Source of the DNA: Zygnema cylindricum
Taxonomy: Eukaryota > Streptophyta > Zygnematophyceae > Zygnematales > Zygnemataceae
NCBI GenBank assembly: GCA_037447655.1
Contig: JBBHKE010001749.1
Span: 271,860-335,859, forward strand
Length of the DNA stretch: 64,000 nucleotides
Direction of reading: 5' to 3'
The notes below the pieces were generated by a model. That model was given only the letters and a program-made list of their open reading frames with translations, did no database searches and had not been told where the DNA came from. Position numbers and translations under genes: made by a program. Positions 57,701-64,000 of this stretch are shown here, in pieces (within the stretch, counting starts at the first letter, position 1; the number at the start of each line of letters is the position of its first letter).

Positions 57701-60700
57701 ATGCTGGGCACTGTCAGCTGCATCTGGGGATGTTGCATTAAGATATTTGAAATCATGTAGATCGTAGTGGTAATCGAGAAGACAAGATTTTGGGCGTACA
57801 AGACGTTAAATTGTATGCGACGTTGCTCCTAACTTATTCTTGATTTTGCAATGAGAGCACACGTTTGCTTTATTTTGTGCCAGAGTTTCTGGTCGTGATG
57901 TATATTGAGGACAATATTACGATATTTGATACAGGCGCAAAAACAGGCTACGATATTCGATACAGACCCTACGATTTTTTTTTTGTAGTGTATTGTATGG
58001 TACGAAAAAGATGTCCTGCGAAATCAAAAAGTGTTGGTGATTATCTGTTGGTTCACTCAAATTTTTTTATCGCTCTTAATTTAAAAACGGTTCGTTTCTG
58101 TTGGATGAAGATTCATTCAATGGTGGACGCCTAAACATCCAAAGCATACGAGAGTCAAGGAGCTCCTGCTCTTAACCCTAACACTGCCCTGAAAACCGGT
58201 AATTAAGAATTTTAGAGTTTTAGAGATAAGTAATTTCGGTTTTGCATCATTTGTCTGATTTGCGTTGCTTTTTAATTTCATTATGTGAAATCTGTAATGT
58301 ATAGTGGAAACTGTGCTATACATACGGAAGCGTAGTGTAACGCGTTACAAATAGTGTGTCGTAACACCAAACAGTGTTCCAACTTTGTCGCTACACTACT
58401 GACCTGTATTGTATGGAAAAATTGAGCAAAAAACGATAAGCTACGCATCACTAGTTTTTGCAGTAAGATAATGGATAATGCTGAAAGTGGTTCTTGTTTA
58501 ACCAATGGTAAGTATGATTTTTTTTTATTTACATGGAGTTGTGTTTTAGAAGAATCCCTAATGTCACTTGCAACTAGATCTGGTATGAAGTCAAACCTAT
58601 TGGGAAATGGTTTATCTTTTTGTTAGTATGATACCGCAGCTCGATTCCAATAGGAAGGTTTGCATGTGTTCTAAAGCGATTGTATCTGGTCAAGTTGACT
58701 CCTAGCTGGATGCTTGTACTTAAAAAATAAAAAGTTTGACGACCTTTGCGTTGAATGCAGGTTAACACGGAACGAGCGATAAAGCATGCCCTCCAGGAAC
58801 GGCTACCTATTGTTCTTGTTATTAACAAGGTGAGTTCCCGTGTGGGCTTCCAGGATTCAGGATAGGAGTCAAAAACGAGATTATTTCATTGGGATAATCT
58901 TCAGATTGTTTTTGTTTTTTCTGCTATTTTTTTGTTCAAGTTAAAGTTGGGAGATTCTAGGAGGATGAGTTCTACTCTCTTGTGGGCGTGGAACAGGTGG
59001 ATCGACTGATTTCTGAACTGAAGCTACCGCCATCAGATGCATATCACAAGCTTCGGCACACACTGGAGGAAGTGAATGCCCTTGTACAGGCTCTTGCGCC
59101 AGCTGGCGATATTCCATTGCTTGATCCTGTTCAGGGGAACGTCTGTTTTGCCAGTGCAGTCTCTGGCTGGTCATTTACCTTACACTCATTTGCCAAGCTC
59201 TATGTGGACCTTCACGGAGTCCCATTTAATCATGAACGTCTCGCCCAACGCCTGTGGGGAGATATTTACTACCATCCAGATACACGGACGTTTAAACGCA
59301 AGCCCCCACCAGGAGGGGGAGAACGTTCGTTTGTGCAGTTTGTCCTGGAGCCTTTGTACAAGCTTTGCTCTCAGATTATAGGAGAACATAGGCGGAGTGT
59401 GGAGACAACTCTTGCTGAACTAGGTGTAACCTTGAAGCCTTCGGCATATAAGCTTAATGTTAAGCCTCTCCTGAAGCTGGCGTGTAGTGCTGTTTTTGGC
59501 TCGGCAACTGGTTTTGTGGACATGCTTGTAAAGCACATACCTTCAGCGAAAGTTGGGGCTTCTGTGAAGGTGGAACACACATACAGTGGTCCACAGGATT
59601 CACCTCTCGTTCAAGCCATGGCTTCTTGCGATGCGGAAGGACCTGTTATGGTCCATGTGACAAAGCTATACCCAAAACCGGACTGCAGTGTGTTCGACGC
59701 TCTAGGTCGAGTTTTCAGCGGGACGTTAAGGACAGGGCAGACTGTTCGAGTTTTGGGAGAGGGCTACTCACCCGACGACGAAGAGGATATGGCAGTGAAA
59801 GAGGTGACTAAGTTGTGGCTTTATCAGGCACGTTATCGACTGCCCATAAGTGAAGCTCCAGCTGGCAGCTGGGTTTTGATTGAGGGTGTCGATGCATCAA
59901 TTACAAAAACTGCAACTCTTTGCACAGAATTTCCAGACCTTGATGACCCCCCCTATATCTTTCGACCTCTCAGGTTCAATACTGTCTCAGTTGTGAAGAC
60001 AGCCACGGAGCCGCTCAACCCTAGCGAACTTCCCAAGATGGTAGAAGGTTTGAGGAAAATTAATAAGAGTTACCCTTTGGCTGTGACGAGGGTAGAGGAG
60101 TCAGGCGAGCACACCATTTTTGGCACAGGAGAACTGTTTCTGGACTCAGCCATGAAGGATTTGCGTGAGTTGTATTCTGAAGTTGAAGTGAAGGTGAGAT
60201 TTATCTTTTCTGTTGTCAATTTAGGGCCTTTTATTTTTGGGAAGTCTTTTTTCGGGCTTCTTTCTCTTTTGTTCTCTAACTTGGACACCGGTATTGGCCA
60301 ACCGTTGTGTAACAGGTGGCCGACCCATCAGTGTCTTTCTGTGAGACTGTGGTGGAAACGTCATCACTGAAGTGTTTTGCAGAGACTCCAAACAAAAAGA
60401 ACAAGCTCACCATGGTACAGATAATTTTTTCATAAGCCAGACTGCTCAATATTTTCAATTAAAACTTTCAGTATTTTATATGCGTTGTTGTGGCTGAGTT
60501 CGATCTTTGCCCCATTTTGATAGAGAATTTATCAGTGGTAAAATTCATTCTGCGACGGTGTTAGGAGTCTTCATCGGACACAAATAATTTGGTAGGGGAA
60601 ATGTTTATGGGCAGATAGCAGAGCCGTTAGATCGCGGATTGGCGGAGGATATTGAGAATGGCATCGTAAAAGCAGATTGGCCGAGACGCAAGCTCGGTGA

Positions 60701-63348
60701 TTTTTTTCAAAGCAAATATGAGTGGGATCTTCTCGCGGCACGCTCGATCTGGGCATTTGGACCCGATAAACAGGCAGGGCTTTTTGGCACTCTACATCTC
60801 TTGCTCCTGTATCTCTATCTTCCTTTCCTCTTGCTTTCTCCCCTCTCTTCTCTCCTCCCCATCTTCCTTCTCCTGTTTCTCTCCTCTTTCTCTTTCTTCA
60901 GCGTCAAACGTCTTTTGACATCACCGTGGATTTAACACGAAGCTAATCCCTAATTTAGGGTGTCTGGGCACAAACAGGGCCCTAATGTCCTTTTGGATGA
61001 TACATTGCCAAGTGAAGTCGACAAGGGGTTGTTAGGAGCAGTAAGAGACTCCATTGTCCAGGGGTGAGTATAATGCCATAAATAATGCGTACGTAGAAAG
61101 CTATATTTTGTTGTAATTAGAGCATTTTTTTTTGTTTTGGATATCAGCATTCATACCTACTGATTTTACAGTACATCATGATCATTGCAAATGTACCTTG
61201 CATGGCCGTCCCTCAACTAGCAACTTTTTTTGGGTGGAAAAACCGGCTATTATTTCTTTGTATTTCAATCAAATTGTTGTGTATGGGAAAAGTCAAGCGA
61301 TTGTAAAAAAAACAAAAACGTGAGGGTGACGCCTTATGAGGCGCGGCTGAAATTTTAGACAGGACATCAGACCCTTGAAACAAAGTCCCTCATCCTTGTC
61401 TTTACATCATCACCAGTTTTGGATTTTCTACCTCTACTCTTTAATCATTAAACTCATGAAGTTTTTTTAGGTGATGTCTTCACCCTCAGCAGTTTTAGTT
61501 AAAAAAAATTGGGTTGGAGGACTGTTTATGGAGCAGATTCCAATGGGGTACCCGGGAAGGCCCTTTGGCCGATGAACCTATCCGAAATGTGAAATTTAAA
61601 ATTCTAGACGCTACAGTTGCTCCAGAACCATTGCATCGTGGAGGCGGTCAAATCATTCCCACAGCTCGTCGCGTCGCATATTCCGCCTTTCTCATGGCCT
61701 CGCCTCGTCTCATGGAGCCTGTTTACTACGTGGAGGTAAATACTGGATGATTGGTTTGGTTCATTTGTGAGAATTTTGTCTCTTAAGATTCTCTTCCAGT
61801 TACCCACGCCCGTGAGAACTTGGACGTGTTGATACAGCAAATGGATCCATAAGTCATTTACCACAAACATGGAGTTTGATTTTCTTTGTTATTCTTCTTT
61901 CCTCTTTATGAATGTGACATAGAGTATTTGTTGATTTATATCCCTAGCCTTGACTTTCTTGCTAATTGTGAAACACTTTTGCAGATTCAAACTCCTGCTG
62001 ACTGCATGTCGGCGATTTATACCGTACTTTCGCGAAGAAGAGGTCACGTCACTGCAGATGTGCCAAAGCCGGGCACACCAGCGTACATAGTGAAGGTGAG
62101 GATGATGGGTTGTAGTTGTTTAGGAACTGTAGCGTTTTGCGGGGTGGTACAATGATGGATGATGCAGTCATCGGTGTTCGCTCCTCTTTGCCAGTTTATC
62201 AGGATTGCCGGGTCAAAGATGTCTTCAGGAGTTTAAGGTATCAGGTTTTATTTGGGGCTACAAAAAATGAAATGACACCGAGATTCTTCAAAGCCAAAGC
62301 CCTGCCATGTCCCACATTTATTGGACATATATGTAGGTGTTGTGTTTGGATGATGAGATGCTTTACTGTTACGGTACTGTACTGCCCATTGACCATGAGC
62401 ATTCATATTCGAAGGTGTCATTGCGCCTGTTGAAGAACGTCTCTGATGGTGGTGAAAATTTTGCTGTTCCCCAGTTTTTTTTCGAAGTTCCAGATACTTC
62501 AGCACTTTTCTTTGAATAGATGTAAAATTCAGTGTGCTATTTATTGTGATAATAAGACATTCGTGTGTAGTATTCGGAAACAAAGCCATAAACTTTCATA
62601 ATATACTCCTTTTTTTCTGGGCTCTTCGTGCACACACAAGTCATTTTTCACAATAACGTTGTAAATTTGTATAGAACACAACTTTATTTCTTTTATCAGA
62701 AACATACATTTTGCCCCTCACTAAAATTGATGGTACTTCGCAGCAATGATGTGTGCAATTGTAGAGAGATCTCCTCAAGATGTACTTAATTATGAATGTT
62801 TGGATTTTTTCCTCTAGAAGAAGGGTCGAAGATTTTTTTGGTGGGTATCGTTGAATGATTTCTGGTTTTTACCATTTTTTTGTCCTGCGAGGTTATTAGC
62901 TTTTGCCTTTTCGCATTGATGTCTCCCCTCTTCACCAATTTTTTACCGAAGACTGGGTGACTTATGATGTTTTTTTCATACTGTTGTTCTCATAAACCCT
63001 TTTTTGCATATATGAATTATGCTGACATATTTAGAGTGTTCTACAATGCACATAGATGTTTTGAGGTGATGTTTCAAAATAAACAGCAAGTATTGCATTT
63101 CCAAATTAGCTGCCTAAATTTTGTCTCCTACTTGATTGCAGGCCTTCTTACCTGTAATTGAATCCTTTGGTTTTGAGACCGATCTCCGATACCATACACA
63201 GGGCCAGGCCTTTTGTCTCTCAGTGTTTGACCATTGGGCCATAGTGCCTGGGGACCCTCTGGACAAGTCAGTTGTCCTCAGACCATTGGAGCCGGCTCCA
63301 GTTCAATACTTAGCGCGCGAGTTTATGGTGAAGACAAGACGGAGAAAG
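54716..63348 (+). CDS. SNU114: Snu114 / EFTUD2 U5 snRNP GTPase, lacking only the C-terminal exon
   Basis: This is the EF-2-like GTPase of the U5 snRNP, which controls spliceosome activation through Brr2. Nine exons: 54716-55468, 58761-58829, 58997-60193, 60316-60414, 60615-60773, 60978-61063, 61537-61735, 61985-62095 and 63142-63348. All joins are in frame, giving 960 codons. The N-terminus is [20 protein letters not shown] with an acidic tract. G1 is GHLHHGKT, the G2/switch region [19 protein letters not shown]3 [11 protein letters not shown] (Ala where human has Thr) and G4 NKVDRL, split by intron 2. Then come domain II ([14 protein letters not shown]), domain III ([20 protein letters not shown]), domain IV ([34 protein letters not shown]) and domain V ([43 protein letters not shown]). 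The human protein has 972 residues, so about 40 residues lie past the window. Intron 5 starts with GC instead of GT. Intron 1 (3.3 kb) carries a MITE. Confidence 0.97.
56391..56915. mobile_element. TA-flanked TIR element in SNU114 intron 1
   Basis: The 525-bp element lies between TA 56389-90 and TA 56916-17. The left end is CACCGTGAATCGCTTATAGT; the right end reversed is CACCATGATTCGCTTTTAGT. The AT-rich interior has TTAGTGTAAAGAAA-type repeats and no transposase. Its terminal sequence is shared with the elements at 41938, 43334, 52039 and 52578. Confidence 0.85.
60774..60977 (+). other. Probable GC-AG intron of SNU114
   Basis: Exon 5 ends ...FGPDKQ at 60773 and is followed by GCAGGG. Exon 6 starts [17 protein letters not shown] after ACAG. 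The join matches the conserved Snu114 sequence around FGPD..GPN in phase 0, while no GT donor gives the same result without an insertion. The intron is C/T-rich. Confidence 0.65.
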
Positions 63349-64000
63349 GTGAGATTTTTTAGGGTTTCCATTAAGGTTTTATATTTTACCTGCTGGATAG
63401 CTGACAATTGGCGATAGCGCTATTATTGTTTATTAACCGTTCCAGAATGTGGATATTCCATATGTACGGTTTAGTTCAGAAGGTTCGCACTCGGCCCGAT
63501 ACAGTCCGGCTTCATTTTGGTCGTAACCTAACCAAACAGATTTTTAAAACCCAGTTCGGAAATTCTGAACCAAACAAACCTCTGGATTTTGCCGACCCGA
63601 GTAGCTCAACCGTCAAACCGTTTATAATCTTATAAATCTAAAAAAATACGCTGAAAAATGCCAAGAAATCCTGTAAGTCACTTTGTCAAATTTAATGCGC
63701 ACTGTTTCCTACATAAATTATACATTAGTATGCTTTTTTGCTGTACTTTTGTTCACATGTACCTTTAGTGCTTCCGTACTTTTTTAGGTACAGTATTCTC
63801 GTACATTCGTGTATCAGTTCAACCGGGTTTGGCTTGTTTGAGCCGAACTAAATGGTGTTTCTATATCACCGGAATCGAACAAAACTATTAAAAACTGAAA
63901 GCAAAATTAGGGAACCCAACTGTGGAAAAACGGTTTAGTTCAGTTCAGTTGGGTTCACTCAAAGCCGGGCCGAATGCTACAGAATGTATTGAAAGTACCT
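63349..64000. other. SNU114 last intron (partial), no further exon seen
   Basis: The stretch starts with GTGAGA, the donor of exon 9. The expected final exon (starting GLSEDVSI-like) is not found before the window ends. Repeat-like sequence with GGTTTAGTTCAG words is present near 63470 and 63930, in both orientations. Confidence 0.6.

Overview
The window is nuclear DNA of a green-lineage eukaryote. The evidence is multi-exon genes with GT-AG introns, a plant-type aleurain/cathepsin H protease, a RAP-domain organelle RNA-binding protein, the spliceosomal GTPase Snu114, and LTR retrotransposons whose primer-binding site matches plant initiator tRNA-Met. A gene built of Pmp-type beta-helix repeats, common in green algae and not typical of land plants, and the heavy repeat load suggest a streptophyte (charophyte) alga. 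That placement is inference. There is one 10-N assembly gap at 26897-26906.

Layout. 1-2420 (+): the last four recognised exons of an aleurain-like cysteine protease whose 5' part lies outside the window. 3995-6583 (-): a multi-exon Pmp-repeat protein gene. 7670-8075 (-): two exons of an unrecognised small gene followed by a poly(A) signal. 8.8-13.7 kb: small TIR elements (two hAT-like types and a TA-flanked foldback MITE). 13.7-35.1 kb: a pile of Ty1/copia elements, all on the minus strand. These are a decayed family C element (13671-18085), element 2 with both LTRs (18086-24587), fragments 3b and 3a on either side of the N gap (24588-28634), and element 1 with both LTRs and a 5-bp target duplication (28635-35114). 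35.1-44.4 kb: a pyrimidine-rich tandem repeat, a Ty3/gypsy remnant and more TIR elements. 44513-48569 (+): an intact three-exon RAP-domain gene. 48.6-54.6 kb: repeats dominated by a 1.2-kb palindrome and TA-MITEs. 54716-63348 (+): nine exons of SNU114, missing only the C-terminal exon.

The host genes have unrelated jobs: vacuolar proteolysis, a surface or secreted repeat protein, organelle RNA metabolism and pre-mRNA splicing. No operon-like or cluster logic links them. Most of the interesting structure is in the mobile DNA: a copia lineage apparently primed by a half initiator tRNA with gag starting inside the LTR, a palindrome that keeps the empty site of a MITE insertion, MITEs that share terminal repeats but differ inside, and a MITE ending about 130 bp upstream of the RAP start codon. 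No convincing new gene system (defence, biosynthetic or similar) was found.
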